From: Bacillus sp. 7884-1
GTDB lineage: Bacteria; Bacillota; Bacilli; Bacillales; Cytobacillaceae
Direction: 5' to 3'
Assembly (NCBI RefSeq): GCF_002272245.1
Contig: NZ_NPDD01000001.1
Span: forward strand, 1 to 64,000
Length of the DNA stretch: 64,000 bases
Shown: piece by piece, positions 16,959-25,937 of the stretch
Layout of the letters: every line of letters begins with the position of its first letter
How positions within the stretch are numbered: position 1 is the stretch's first letter
Made by a program: the position numbers and the translations under genes
The notes under the pieces: generated by a model
What the model was told of the DNA's origin: nothing
Databases searched by the model: none
Seen by the model: only the letters and a program-made list of their open reading frames with translations

Positions 16959-17792
16959 ATGAAAACGTATATAAAAGAAATGAATAACCACCATTTTCAA
17001 ATTGCGGATTATCCAGGTGAAAAAGGTACCATTATTGCGATTCATGGGTTAACAGGAACACATAAAAATATGCACTATTATGCAGAAGCACTAAAAGGTG
17101 ATTATCGATTTATTGCTGTTGATTTAAGAGGACGTGGGAATAGTTCGGAAGCCGATGAACATCCATCGATCTTTAGACATGCAGAGGATGTCATCGATTT
17201 AATCACTGAGCTGGAAATAGAAAATCCAATCTTAATTGGTCATTCAATGGGTGCATTTATCGCAGCCATTGTAGCAAGTAAATTGGATACGGTTAAAGGC
17301 TTGGTTTTATTAGACGGTGCAGCGAAAATGTCTGACCAGCAAAGTGCCATCGTAAGCCCATCGTTAGGAAGATTAAGTAAAAAATATGATTCTAAAGAAA
17401 GTTATGTAGAAGAAATTAAAGGGATTTATCACCGATTAGGTGTTGAATGGACACCTATTTTACAAGAGGTAGTGGAGTATGAGTTTCAAGAAGTCGGAGA
17501 TAAATGGGAGCATAAATCGTCAGAATTCAAAATACTTGAAGACTTTGAGAGTTTTTATTCCTTTAACCCTAAAACCGTGTGCTCCAAGGTTACATGCCAT
17601 ACTTTATTAGTGTATGCAAAAGGTGAAATAGGTCCGTTTCCGCCATTTTTTTATGAAGATGCTTATGATGCTACGAAGAAATATACAGGTCATATTGAAA
17701 CGTTTATATCGGAATGTAATCACTATACTATGGTGTTTGAAAATAGACCGGAGATCAATCAAGCGATAAAAACATTTTTAAAGGGAATATAA
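16959..17792 (+). CDS. alpha/beta hydrolase, probable 3-oxoadipate enol-lactonase
   Basis: A 277-residue alpha/beta hydrolase. The frame opens with GTG at 16950, but AAGGAG at 16944 is spaced for the ATG at 16959. The oxyanion segment is IHGLTGTHKN, the nucleophile elbow GHSMGA, an acid candidate lies in the KGEIGPF region and the His is in ECNHYTM. In this operon the missing 3-oxoadipate enol-lactonase step (PcaD/CatD) is the natural assignment. The family is broad, so the exact substrate is inferred from context. Confidence 0.78.
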   Translation: MKTYIKEMNNHHFQIADYPGEKGTIIAIHGLTGTHKNMHYYAEALKGDYRFIAVDLRGRGNSSEADEHPSIFRHAEDVIDLITELEIENPILIGHSMGAFIAAIVASKLDTVKGLVLLDGAAKMSDQQSAIVSPSLGRLSKKYDSKESYVEEIKGIYHRLGVEWTPILQEVVEYEFQEVGDKWEHKSSEFKILEDFESFYSFNPKTVCSKVTCHTLLVYAKGEIGPFPPFFYEDAYDATKKYTGHIETFISECNHYTMVFENRPEINQAIKTFLKGI

Positions 17793-17821
17793 AGAAAACT
17801 ATTTTACGAGGTGTTTATAAT

Positions 17822-18550
17822 ATGACTCAAGCGTTAGCGTATTTTAAAGAAGTTTATGATGTGGTTCCCGGCTGGGTTCAAAAAATGTACGAATATAACC
17901 CAAATGTACTTGATCACTACACAAGCTTACGTAGTGAAATTATGAAAGAAGGGGATTTAACTAGAAAAGAGAAGGATATTTTACTAGTAGGTATGAATGC
18001 GGCGAGATTGTATGAACGAAGTATGGTGTACCACACCAAAGGTGCAATAGATGGCGGCGCAACTCTACCAGAGTTAGCTGAATATCTCATCGTTCCCTAT
18101 TTATATAACGGAGTACTAGCTTTAAAAACAGGAGTTAAGTCTTTAGAATATGCACTTACTTTAAAAGGCATTGAATTTCAGGCACTAAGTGAAAGTGAAA
18201 AAACAACAGAAGAGCTTCTTCTTCATATGGTAGAGCTTTTAGGTAAGGAGAACTCATCCTTTGTAACCAATGTGATAAAGCTTGTTCAATCAGGAGAGGA
18301 AGAATTACTTAAAGAGTATATTCTAAGTGATTCCGCCGTTTCAAAAACGCTGAAACATATTCTAATGGTTGGAATTTTCATTACTGAATTAAAAGGGAAG
18401 CATGTAGAAGAATGGATGATCGCTGCAAGAGCAAAAGGGGCATCTGAAGGACAATTAGCTGATGTGGGATTTGTTTGTTTATTAACGGCAGGTATCCCAG
18501 CTTGGTTTGAAGCAAGTGATTCATTACTAGAATTCAAAAATGTGATTTGA
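17822..18550 (+). CDS. carboxymuconolactone decarboxylase (CMD) family protein
   Basis: A 242-residue protein with two tandem CMD/AhpD-like helical repeats. The first is around KEKDILLVGMNAARLYERSM with TKGAIDGGATLPELAEYL; the second is around KTLKHILMVGIFITELKGK with ARAKGASEGQLADVGF. The AhpD CxxC is absent. In protocatechuate pathways PcaC decarboxylates carboxymuconolactone, but a catechol pathway needs muconolactone isomerase (CatC) instead, and no CatC-like gene is present. This protein may perform that step; this is inference. It sits 29 bp after the hydrolase and is followed closely by pcaI. Confidence 0.8.
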   Translation: MTQALAYFKEVYDVVPGWVQKMYEYNPNVLDHYTSLRSEIMKEGDLTRKEKDILLVGMNAARLYERSMVYHTKGAIDGGATLPELAEYLIVPYLYNGVLALKTGVKSLEYALTLKGIEFQALSESEKTTEELLLHMVELLGKENSSFVTNVIKLVQSGEEELLKEYILSDSAVSKTLKHILMVGIFITELKGKHVEEWMIAARAKGASEGQLADVGFVCLLTAGIPAWFEASDSLLEFKNVI

Positions 18551-18561
18551 GGGTGAAAAAC

Positions 18562-19251
18562 ATGACGAAAATCCATAAAGATATAGAGACAGCTTTATCT
18601 TGTGTGGAAAATGGCCAAACGATAATGGTTGGGGGGTTTGGACTAATCGGTGCCCCTCTTACATTAATTGAAGGTTTAACAAAAAAAGAAGTAACAGAAT
18701 TAACGGTTATCAGCAATAACTTAGGTGAGGCAGGTAAAGGGTTAGGGGAAATCCTAAGACAAAAGAAAATCAAAAAAGCGATAGGATCTTATTTTACTAG
18801 TAATCGAGAGGTAGGAGATTTTTACCAAAGAAGTGAAATTGAATTAGAGCTATTACCTCAAGGGACATTATCTGAATCTATTAGAGCTGGTGGTGCTGGC
18901 ATAGGTGGGTATTATACGAAAACGGGTGTTGGAACAGAACTAGCAAAAGGGAAAGAAGAAAAAGAAATAAATGGAAATAAATATATTTTTGAACCAGCTT
19001 TACGAGCAGATGTGGCATTGATCAGGGCTTGGAAAGCAGATACACTCGGCAATCTTGTTTATTACAAGACAGCCCGCAATTTCAATCCATTGATGGCGAC
19101 AGCAGCAGAGGTGGTCATCGTAGAAGTAGATGAGATTGTTGAAGCGGGAGAACTGTCTCCAGAAGAGATTGTCACACCCCATTTATTCGTCGATAGGCTG
19201 ATTCTCGCGAAAAAAATCCTGACGAAAGAAGGTGTGATTGATTATGAATGA
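18562..19251 (+). CDS. pcaI: 3-oxoadipate (3-oxoacid) CoA-transferase subunit A
   Basis: About 229 residues from the ATG at 18562; GAGGGTG lies just upstream, whereas the open frame begins at a TTG inside the previous stop region. It has GGFGLIGAPLTLIEGL, GSYFTSNREVGDF, the glycine-rich GGAGIGGYYTKTGVGTELAKG and ADVALIRAWKAD typical of CoA-transferase family I alpha subunits. It would activate 3-oxoadipate with CoA from succinyl-CoA together with the next gene. ScoA/AtoD-type acetoacetate transferases are close relatives; the operon favours 3-oxoadipate. Confidence 0.85.
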   Translation: MTKIHKDIETALSCVENGQTIMVGGFGLIGAPLTLIEGLTKKEVTELTVISNNLGEAGKGLGEILRQKKIKKAIGSYFTSNREVGDFYQRSEIELELLPQGTLSESIRAGGAGIGGYYTKTGVGTELAKGKEEKEINGNKYIFEPALRADVALIRAWKADTLGNLVYYKTARNFNPLMATAAEVVIVEVDEIVEAGELSPEEIVTPHLFVDRLILAKKILTKEGVIDYE

Positions 19252-19897
19252 AAATAATCAAATTCAAGAGATGATCGCAAAACGGGCAGCGAAAGAACTG
19301 ACAGGTCCTTGTGTCGTAAATCTTGGAATTGGAATTCCCACGTTAGTGGCGAAATACATTGACGATGAAGATGTCTATTTTCATACAGAAAATGGCTTGT
19401 TAGGTGTTACCGATGTGGCAGAAGAACAAATTGATCCAAACTTAGTAAATGCAGGAAAGCTGGCAGTTGGGGAAACAATCGGTGCCTCTTTCTTTAATAG
19501 TGCGGAATCTTTTGGAATGATTCGTGGTGGGCATGTTGATGTTGCGATACTTGGTGTACTGCAGGTAGATCAGTCAGGACAAATTGCCAATTGGGCAGTG
19601 CCTGGTAAGAACATTATGGGTGTAGGTGGAGCAATGGATTTGCTAGTGGGGGCAAAGAAGGTCATTGTAACGACGACACATACATCAAAAGACGGAAAAA
19701 GTAAGCTATTAAAAAAATGCCACTTTCCTATTACATCAACAAGAAGTGTAGACATGATTATTACGGAATTAGCCGTCTTTGAAGTGGAAGAAGAGAAATT
19801 AACATTAATCGAATTAATGCCAGGTGTAACAATTGAAGAAGTGAGAGAAAAGACTGATGCAGACTTTTTTCTACCAATAAAGGCGGGAACTATATGA
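19244..19897 (+). CDS. pcaJ: 3-oxoadipate (3-oxoacid) CoA-transferase subunit B
   Basis: About 217 residues from ATG 19244, overlapping subunit A by 8 bp. The catalytic Glu is in HTENGLLG, with VNLGIGIPTLVAKY near the N-terminus and GGAMDLLVGAKKVIVTTTHT in the middle. Overlap with the flanking genes indicates tight translational coupling of both subunits with the muconate cycloisomerase. Confidence 0.87.
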   Translation: MNENNQIQEMIAKRAAKELTGPCVVNLGIGIPTLVAKYIDDEDVYFHTENGLLGVTDVAEEQIDPNLVNAGKLAVGETIGASFFNSAESFGMIRGGHVDVAILGVLQVDQSGQIANWAVPGKNIMGVGGAMDLLVGAKKVIVTTTHTSKDGKSKLLKKCHFPITSTRSVDMIITELAVFEVEEEKLTLIELMPGVTIEEVREKTDADFFLPIKAGTI

Positions 19898-21033
19898 AAA
19901 TACATTCTTTAGATGTGTACGTAGTGGACTTACCAACAATCAGGCCTCACCATTTGGCGATGCATACCATTGTAACGCAGACGATTGTGCTGGCTTGTAT
20001 AAAAAGTGATGATGGTATAGAGGGATGGGGAGAAGTGGCCACAATTGGTGGAGCATCTTACTCTGAGGAAAGTCCAGAGGCCATTAAATTGAATATTGAT
20101 AAGTATATTAAGCCATTAATCATTGGAAAAAACCCAATTAACTTTGATGCCCTTTCACATATGATCGGTATACATGTGAAGGGGAATTACTTTGCAAAAG
20201 CATTGGTTGAATCGGCGATGGTCGATTTAGTCGCTAAATATAAGAATATTCCAAGCTATGAATTATTCGGGGGACAGTGTCATACCACATTACCTGTTGC
20301 TTGGACATTAGCGAGTGGAGAAACAGCAAGGGATATAGAAGAGGCTCAAAATTGCTTAGAAACAAAACGACATAATATTTTTAAATTGAAAATTGGAAAA
20401 GGCGATCCTAAAAAGAACGTAGCACACGTCATCAAAATTAAAGAAGCAGTTGGCGAAGTAGCGAGTGTTCGTGTTGATGTAAATCAAGCCTGGGATGAAG
20501 TAACATCTCTTTATTGTATTGAAGCATTAGAAAATGGCGGTGTGGACTTGATTGAACAGCCTTTAGTTCGTTGGAATAATGAAGGGATGTCGAAATTATC
20601 CTCGCGATTTAAAGTGCCAATTATGGCAGATGAATCACTGGGAACGATTCAAGAAGCTTATCAAATTGCAAAGTACAGAGCAGCAGATGTATTTGCTCTA
20701 AAAGTTCCAAAAGCAGGTGGTCTTACGGCAACTAAAAAAGTAGCTGCAATTGCAGAAGCGTCCGGAATTCCAATGTATGGTGGAACAATGATTGAATCAT
20801 CATTAGGAACAGCCATTTGTGCACAGCTTTATTCAACTATCCCAGAAATAACGTTCGGAACAGAACTATTTGGTCCCCTGCTATTTAAAGACAATGTAAC
20901 AGTAAACCAAATTGAATATGAGAATTTTGAATTGAAAATTCCAAAAGGACCAGGGTTCGGCATGGAAATTGATAAAGAAAAGCTGAAACATTATTCAAGA
21001 GAATTTGTAGGAAGTGGAGTGTCGAAAAAGTGA
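19894..21033 (+). CDS. catB: muconate cycloisomerase (enolase superfamily)
   Basis: A 379-residue mandelate-racemase/muconate-lactonizing enzyme. The Lys motif is FKLKIGKGDP; the metal acids are Asp in VRVDVNQAWD, Glu in LIEQPLV and Asp-Glu in MADESLG; the second Lys is in ALKVPKAGG. It should convert cis,cis-muconate to muconolactone. It overlaps pcaJ by ATGA and pcaF by GTGA, so all are co-translated. Dipeptide epimerases and succinylbenzoate synthases share the fold, but the context is decisive. Confidence 0.9.
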   Translation: MKIHSLDVYVVDLPTIRPHHLAMHTIVTQTIVLACIKSDDGIEGWGEVATIGGASYSEESPEAIKLNIDKYIKPLIIGKNPINFDALSHMIGIHVKGNYFAKALVESAMVDLVAKYKNIPSYELFGGQCHTTLPVAWTLASGETARDIEEAQNCLETKRHNIFKLKIGKGDPKKNVAHVIKIKEAVGEVASVRVDVNQAWDEVTSLYCIEALENGGVDLIEQPLVRWNNEGMSKLSSRFKVPIMADESLGTIQEAYQIAKYRAADVFALKVPKAGGLTATKKVAAIAEASGIPMYGGTMIESSLGTAICAQLYSTIPEITFGTELFGPLLFKDNVTVNQIEYENFELKIPKGPGFGMEIDKEKLKHYSREFVGSGVSKK

Positions 21034-22223
21034 CTAATGTCGTTATTATTGATTCCGTTCGAACCGCTATTGGGAAACTAGGGGGGGCATTAGAAAATGT
21101 TCCTGCTGACTTTCTAGCAGCTACTGTTCTTGACGAAGTGGTTAAGCGAGCGAATATTTCAAAAGATATGATAGATGAAGTAATAATGGGACAAGCAAAA
21201 CAAAGTTCTGATGCATCAAATTTAGCAAGAATCGCTTTACTCCGTGCAGGTTTTCCAGTTGAAATACCAGGTTATACTGTTCATCGACAATGTGGATCAG
21301 GTATTCAAGCAATAAATTCAGCTAGTCAACAAATACAATGTGGTCTAGGGAATATCATTATTGCGGGTGGAGCAGAATCAATGAGTACAGCTCCGTATTA
21401 TTTGAGAAATATTCGTTTTGGATTGAAATCGGGCAATGGACAGTTATTGGACCCAAATACTGAAAGTCAGCCTGGTTCACAGCCGATTGAAGATTATGGC
21501 ATGTTAACAATGGGAATGACAGCAGAAAATTTAGCGGAAATGTACTCTATTTCAAGAACTGAGCAAGACGAATTTGCTTTAAGAAGCCAAGAAAATGCAA
21601 AAAGGTCAATTTCGACTGGGATATTTGTAAAAGAAATCGTTCCATATCGAATAAAAACGAGAAAAGGGTTGACTGAGTTTAAAGAGGATGAGCATCCAAG
21701 AGAAACTAGTGTAGAAAAACTCGCCCAGTTAAAACCAGTTTTTAAGGAAAATGGAACCGTAACAGCGGGGAATAGCAGCGGTAGGAATGACGGTGCAGCT
21801 GCTCTCTTACTTATGTCAGAGGAGGAAGCAAAGAGATTAGGTAAAAAACCAAAAGCAAGAGTAATTGCTCAAGCAGCTGCAGGGGTCTCACCAAATATCA
21901 TGGGAATCGGACCAGTAAATTCATCACTAAAAGCTCTTCAAATGTCTGGTTTGAGTGTAGATGAGATTGATTTAATTGAATTAAACGAAGCTTTTGCTGC
22001 ACAAGCTTTAGCCGTAATAAAAGAATTAAAGCTAGATCTAAAAAAAGTAAATCCTAATGGCGGTGCAATTGCCATGGGGCATCCAATTGGTGCTACAGGT
22101 GCCATTTTAGTAACAAAAGCGATGCATGAGTTAGAAAGAACAGGAAAAAGATATGGGCTTATCACTTTATGTATCGCAGGCGGGTTAGGAATTACAACCA
22201 TTATTGAAAATATACAGTTATGA
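21030..22223 (+). CDS. pcaF: 3-oxoadipyl-CoA/acetyl-CoA thiolase
   Basis: A 397-residue thiolase starting at GTG 21030. The nucleophilic Cys is in [13 protein letters not shown], followed by [11 protein letters not shown], then [11 protein letters not shown], the His in GHPIGATGA and the second Cys in LCIAGGLG. It should split 3-oxoadipyl-CoA into succinyl-CoA and acetyl-CoA, the last pathway step. General acetyl-CoA acetyltransferases look alike; the overlap with catB supports the PcaF role. Confidence 0.87.
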   Translation: MTNVVIIDSVRTAIGKLGGALENVPADFLAATVLDEVVKRANISKDMIDEVIMGQAKQSSDASNLARIALLRAGFPVEIPGYTVHRQCGSGIQAINSASQQIQCGLGNIIIAGGAESMSTAPYYLRNIRFGLKSGNGQLLDPNTESQPGSQPIEDYGMLTMGMTAENLAEMYSISRTEQDEFALRSQENAKRSISTGIFVKEIVPYRIKTRKGLTEFKEDEHPRETSVEKLAQLKPVFKENGTVTAGNSSGRNDGAAALLLMSEEEAKRLGKKPKARVIAQAAAGVSPNIMGIGPVNSSLKALQMSGLSVDEIDLIELNEAFAAQALAVIKELKLDLKKVNPNGGAIAMGHPIGATGAILVTKAMHELERTGKRYGLITLCIAGGLGITTIIENIQL

Positions 22224-22266
22224 TAAAAAGGGATAAATATATTGGTGGAAGCAGAAGGGGTCGGTA

Positions 22267-23067
22267 ATGAGTTCACAGTTAATAAACAATTGTTTTATAC
22301 CAATTCAGCCTGAATTAGAAAAAAACGCGGATTACTATTTCGAAAAAAAAGAGATAGATATAAAAAGTCAAACAACTATACTGTATTATCAACTTCAATT
22401 GAAAAAAAATTTAAACAAGTCTATTTCGATTGAACCAGATGGTTGTATTGACATCTTGTTTTGGTGTAATGACAGTTCCCCTCGTGCAATTGTGTATGGA
22501 AGCCGGCTCCAAAAAACACCTACTATTCTTCAAACCGGATATGAATATTTTGGGATCAGATTTATACCAAATCAAGATGTAAGAAATTTTAATTATTCCA
22601 TGAAAGAAATTACCGATAAAGATATCCTCCTAGTTGACTTACTTAAATTAGATGCTCATACAATAGACCTATTAGTAAATGAAGATAACTTTTATAGGAG
22701 AATTAATTTATATAAAGAATTGATTGGCAATAAGCTGCTTACAAATTGTTCATCACAAAGAATTATTAGTTATGCAATAAATAAAATTTATTCTTCAAAA
22801 GAAAATATTAATATTAATAGTCTAGCGGAAGATATTGGCTACTCTTCCAGATACTTACGAAAGCAATTTGAAGAGCGTGTCGGGCTTTCACCAAAGTTAT
22901 TTAGTCAAATTACAAGATATCAGTATTCTTTATCAATGTTACTAAACGAAAATCATTCTTTATGGAATGTTATTAAACTAAGTGGATATTATGATCAAGC
23001 ACACATCATTAATGAATTTAAAAAGTTTGGGAGGATCACACCTAAACAATTAGTGAAAAACAGTTAA
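22267..23067 (+). CDS. AraC-family transcriptional regulator
   Basis: A 266-residue regulator. The N-terminal part (1-150) includes [17 protein letters not shown], a DUF6597-like sensor pattern. The C-terminal AraC double helix-turn-helix (about 170-262) has [28 protein letters not shown] (quoted in two parts: [12 protein letters not shown] and [16 protein letters not shown]) and a second helix region near [21 protein letters not shown]. It is the last gene of the catechol operon, 43 bp after pcaF, behind AGAAGGGG, so it probably regulates this operon and itself. It is one of two candidate readers of the shared 26-bp motif. Confidence 0.87.
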   Translation: MSSQLINNCFIPIQPELEKNADYYFEKKEIDIKSQTTILYYQLQLKKNLNKSISIEPDGCIDILFWCNDSSPRAIVYGSRLQKTPTILQTGYEYFGIRFIPNQDVRNFNYSMKEITDKDILLVDLLKLDAHTIDLLVNEDNFYRRINLYKELIGNKLLTNCSSQRIISYAINKIYSSKENININSLAEDIGYSSRYLRKQFEERVGLSPKLFSQITRYQYSLSMLLNENHSLWNVIKLSGYYDQAHIINEFKKFGRITPKQLVKNS

Positions 23068-23099
23068 AAATTTTCCTTTTTCTAATTTACATATTTAGA

Positions 23100-23136
23100 A
23101 AAGACCGAAATCAATTCAATTGATTACGGTCTTTTT
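23100..23136 (+). terminator. terminator closing the catechol operon
   Basis: AAAGACCG...ATCA pairs with TGAT..CGGTCTTT around ATTCAAT, followed by TTTTC. Confidence 0.85.
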
Positions 23137-23573
23137 CTTTTTCTCCATAAAAACTCTCTAATTAAGATAAGTTTATGTTCCGCTTTATCCAATAATTTAT
23201 AAGCCTATCTAGATATGATGTTATTATCAATTAATTATTAAAGGGGTAGAGAAAAGACGACTCGAGTTTTGTGCGGTTATTTAAAAGAGAAGTCTATTCT
23301 TTATTTTTTGGCTCTGTTAAGCTTGGCTGTTGATTTGCGCTCCACTAAGGAAGGCTTCTTTTAGTTACTTAAAAAACCTTGTAATTTATTAGTTCTAGGG
23401 GGGATGGCGATTTCTTGCCGTCCCCCTATTAATCTATGTATTGAGCATATTTCAGAAAAGATAATTTATTTTTATTAAACAAAAGTTTTTTAGGAGAATT
23501 TAAATTAAATACTTTATTGGAAAATTTTAAATGATTAAACCTTTTTATTAAACTGAATACTAAATTACAAAGA
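23137..23573. other. gene-free interval with a hairpin and a possible repeat scrap
   Basis: No convincing gene is present. AGGGGGGATGGCGATTTCTT then GCCGTCCCCCT at 23397-23427 forms a GC-rich hairpin. Around 23308-23347 GGCTCTGTTAAGCTTGGCTG followed by TTGATTTGCGCTCCAC resembles, from memory, the left part of an intergenic repeat common in Bacillus; the rest of that repeat is missing. Confidence 0.35.
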
Positions 23574-23614
23574 AAGAATCCGTTTTGATCAAAATTTTCA
23601 AAACGGATTCCTTT
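23574..23614. terminator. bidirectional hairpin terminator of the yknWX-like pair
   Basis: AAAGAATCCGTTTTG pairs with CAAAACGGATTCCTTT. It lies about 50 bp past the stop of the minus-strand YknX-like gene. Confidence 0.8.
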
Positions 23615-23665
23615 AAAATTGCCTATGAATATGGGATTTACGATATATTTTTAATAGAGAAGCAT

Positions 23666-24871
23666 TTAGTTAGTTAAAAATCCTCTTCCTATGTATCGAA
23701 TAATCTCTTTTTCTCCCATTTTTCCAATTAATTCTGTTTCTATTTGCTTCGTATTTATTGGCGTAAAAAATGGAACATTATTTTTTAGAGTAGATGGTTG
23801 AAAAACGATTAGTTCCCCTTTTTCGACTCCTGCCTTCAGTTCTTGTACTTGGTTTACGTGAATACCTTTTTGAATGGTTCGCTTTTCAATGGTTCCATCT
23901 TGCTGCAATACATAGATATAGGATTTAGCCACTATTTTTTTAATAGATATACGTGGGACAGTCAGTACATTATTTACTTCTTTTTTAATTATGTTCAGAT
24001 TGACATGAGTGCCGTTGACTATTTCTTCTTCGGTGCCTTCTTTTAATGGGACAGAAAAACCGTATTGACTTTTCTTATTTACTTTTGGCTGATTAATAGG
24101 GTTCGAAGATATCTCCGTGATGGTACTTTCAATTTTCTTTTTTAGAGCAGGAGAAGTCACATCAACCTTCATTCCCTCTTTAATTTTCAGAACTTCATCC
24201 TCTTCCAGGATTCCTTCAACCTGTTGTTGATCTGAAGAAATGGTGATGAGCGGATTTTTTAAATGATGACTTATCTCTATGATGACTCCTGAAATATTGC
24301 TCTTTACAACGAGATTGTCTAAACTTTTACCTTTGCTGTCAATAAGAGTTTTGTATTTTTCTATTTCGCTTTCAATTCTGCCCATTTGTAATTCTTTATC
24401 ATATATTTCTGCTTCTATGAGCATCCTGTCATTAGAAGCAACTTCCTCTTCATTTTCTAGCCCTATTGAAAGATCGGTTTTTAATGATTCCAATTGAGCT
24501 ATATTTTCTTCAATAATGCCTAATTCACTTTCTAACCTTGTGATTTCCACTTCCAGTTTTGCTTTGCTTGACTCAATATCGGTAGAGGAATATTTAAACA
24601 GCGGCGTTCCTTCTTGAACTTTTTCACCTTTTTTCACAAGAAACTCCTGGAACTGTCCATTTTTGTCATCGAAGTAGACAAATTGCTCTTCTGATGGGGT
24701 AATGACACCCGTTTTCTTTTTTGCTTGGACCAAATTTTGTTCCTTTACAGCTGTCCATTCATCTATGTAATTCACTTTCGTAATTTTATTGTCTTTTTTG
24801 AATGTCAGAAAAAAATTCAATGCCAAAAAAAATGTTATGAAGACCGTAATGGTCCATTTCTTCCAATTCAA
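23666..24871 (-). CDS. membrane-fusion (HlyD/RND adaptor) protein, YknX-like
   Basis: A 401-residue adaptor starting at TTG 24871 behind AAAGGAGG. One N-terminal membrane anchor (WTITVFITFFLALNFFLTF) is followed by a barrel-sandwich hybrid half (KKGEKVQEGTPLFKY), a long alpha-helical hairpin (about 110-190), the second half (VKSNISGVIIEI) and a beta-barrel with a C-terminal extension. In B. subtilis YknX works with YknW (Yip1) and the ABC pair YknYZ against the SdpC toxin. Here YknW-like is adjacent but no ATPase or permease follows; a terminator comes directly after. It may serve a pump encoded elsewhere. Confidence 0.8.
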   Translation of the reverse strand: MNWKKWTITVFITFFLALNFFLTFKKDNKITKVNYIDEWTAVKEQNLVQAKKKTGVITPSEEQFVYFDDKNGQFQEFLVKKGEKVQEGTPLFKYSSTDIESSKAKLEVEITRLESELGIIEENIAQLESLKTDLSIGLENEEEVASNDRMLIEAEIYDKELQMGRIESEIEKYKTLIDSKGKSLDNLVVKSNISGVIIEISHHLKNPLITISSDQQQVEGILEEDEVLKIKEGMKVDVTSPALKKKIESTITEISSNPINQPKVNKKSQYGFSVPLKEGTEEEIVNGTHVNLNIIKKEVNNVLTVPRISIKKIVAKSYIYVLQQDGTIEKRTIQKGIHVNQVQELKAGVEKGELIVFQPSTLKNNVPFFTPINTKQIETELIGKMGEKEIIRYIGRGFLTN

Positions 24872-24886
24872 TGGGGGGAACCTCCT

Positions 24887-25540
24887 TTATAGTAATTCTT
24901 TTATGTATGGAAAAAGAGCTATAAAAATCCAAATAAATAGATTGATAGGGATGACAATGAGCAGACTAATCTTTGTGCTTTTTTCTGAAAGAACTTTTAT
25001 AAATGTAGTTTGAAGAATAATCGACCAAATTTTAAAAAGAGTGATCGTTGAAAAAAAGTTTATGATCAACTCGTAGTCTGTTAAATATTGAGCGATAACT
25101 CCAAAAGAAAAAGGCAACGAGACCAGATCCAGTCCAACTATGTGAAAGGGTATACTTAAAGCTTGTTCGATTAGATAAATGGTTAAAATAAACAACTGCA
25201 TGATGACTAGTTTTTTATAATCTACATGAGTAAATACCCAGAAATATAAAGCAGGGGGAAATAGTAAGAGAATCGAACCTAATATCCCTTGGATTACTTG
25301 TCCGATTCCAAATAACGCTTTGATTGTTTCAAACTCATTTGGTGATAGATCATAGATTGTCTTTGAAAGAGATTCATTTCCTATACCAAAATAGGCGCTA
25401 ATACTGAAAAGGATCAAACTAGTAAACAATAAGAGTGCTGAACGTGTCCAAATTCCCTTGATTTGCTCTGCTTCCTTCATTTGGTGAGAGCATCTGTGCG
25501 ATTGATAAAGTCCCCGAAGCAGCTGAACGCGAAAATACAT
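24887..25540 (-). CDS. Yip1-family membrane protein, YknW-like
   Basis: A 217-residue protein with about five hydrophobic segments (SALLLFTSLILFSISAYFG, LGSILLLFPPALYFWVF, LVIMQLFILTIYLIEQAL, a segment near VGLDLVSLPFSFGVI, and a C-terminal LLIVIPINLFIWIFIALF). The sequence GLDLVSLPF and overall layout fit Yip1-domain proteins such as YknW, which sits before YknX in B. subtilis. GGAGG lies seven bases before the ATG at 25540. The gene is 15 bp upstream of the adaptor. A GTG-started 32-residue frame (25582-25680, minus) with AGGAGA in front precedes it and may be a leader or a decayed N-terminus. Confidence 0.7.
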   Translation of the reverse strand: MYFRVQLLRGLYQSHRCSHQMKEAEQIKGIWTRSALLLFTSLILFSISAYFGIGNESLSKTIYDLSPNEFETIKALFGIGQVIQGILGSILLLFPPALYFWVFTHVDYKKLVIMQLFILTIYLIEQALSIPFHIVGLDLVSLPFSFGVIAQYLTDYELIINFFSTITLFKIWSIILQTTFIKVLSEKSTKISLLIVIPINLFIWIFIALFPYIKELL

Positions 25541-25630
25541 GTAGAATCCTCCAAGAATTTGTCGTAATTTTATGAATGCTTCTATAGTAACCGATAAAAA
25601 ATTTTTGAGAAACGTAAATTCTTCCTATCT
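25541..25630 (-). repeat. 90-bp duplicated leader of the yknW-like gene (copy 1)
   Basis: This stretch directly upstream of the YknW-like start is repeated at 34811-34900 (copy 2) at roughly 75 to 80 percent identity by eye. Shared blocks include AGAATTTGTC and CGTNAATTCTTCCTATCT. The rest of the gap to ypuA (25631-25937) holds only a GCCAATTT/AAATTGGC hairpin at 25859-25883. Confidence 0.6.
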
Positions 25631-25937
25631 TTTAAGGGGCTAATAGGTGTTTCTATCATTTCGTCCGCAAACTTTGGCACCAATCATCTCCTCTAAAGTA
25701 GTTTTGCAATACAAAAGCTATATTTAGTAAGCTTGGTTGTGGTTTCATCTTATTGCTGTAACATTACTATCTACTATGTAATAGTCTTAATAGAATTAGC
25801 ATAAATGTTATCCATTCTTTTCATGAAATACTGAAAAGCTATGTTAAGATTATGCAAAGCCAATTTTTCAAATATAAATTGGCGGAACATGAGCGATTCT
25901 TATCTGAATGGCTGCATGTATTAAAGGAGGTCATTTT

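Noticed and set aside
23308-23347. Possible insertion-sequence end (TGTTGATTTGCGCTCC).
   Set aside because: Only a one-sided scrap with no partner repeat or transposase; kept merely as a note in the intergenic entry.
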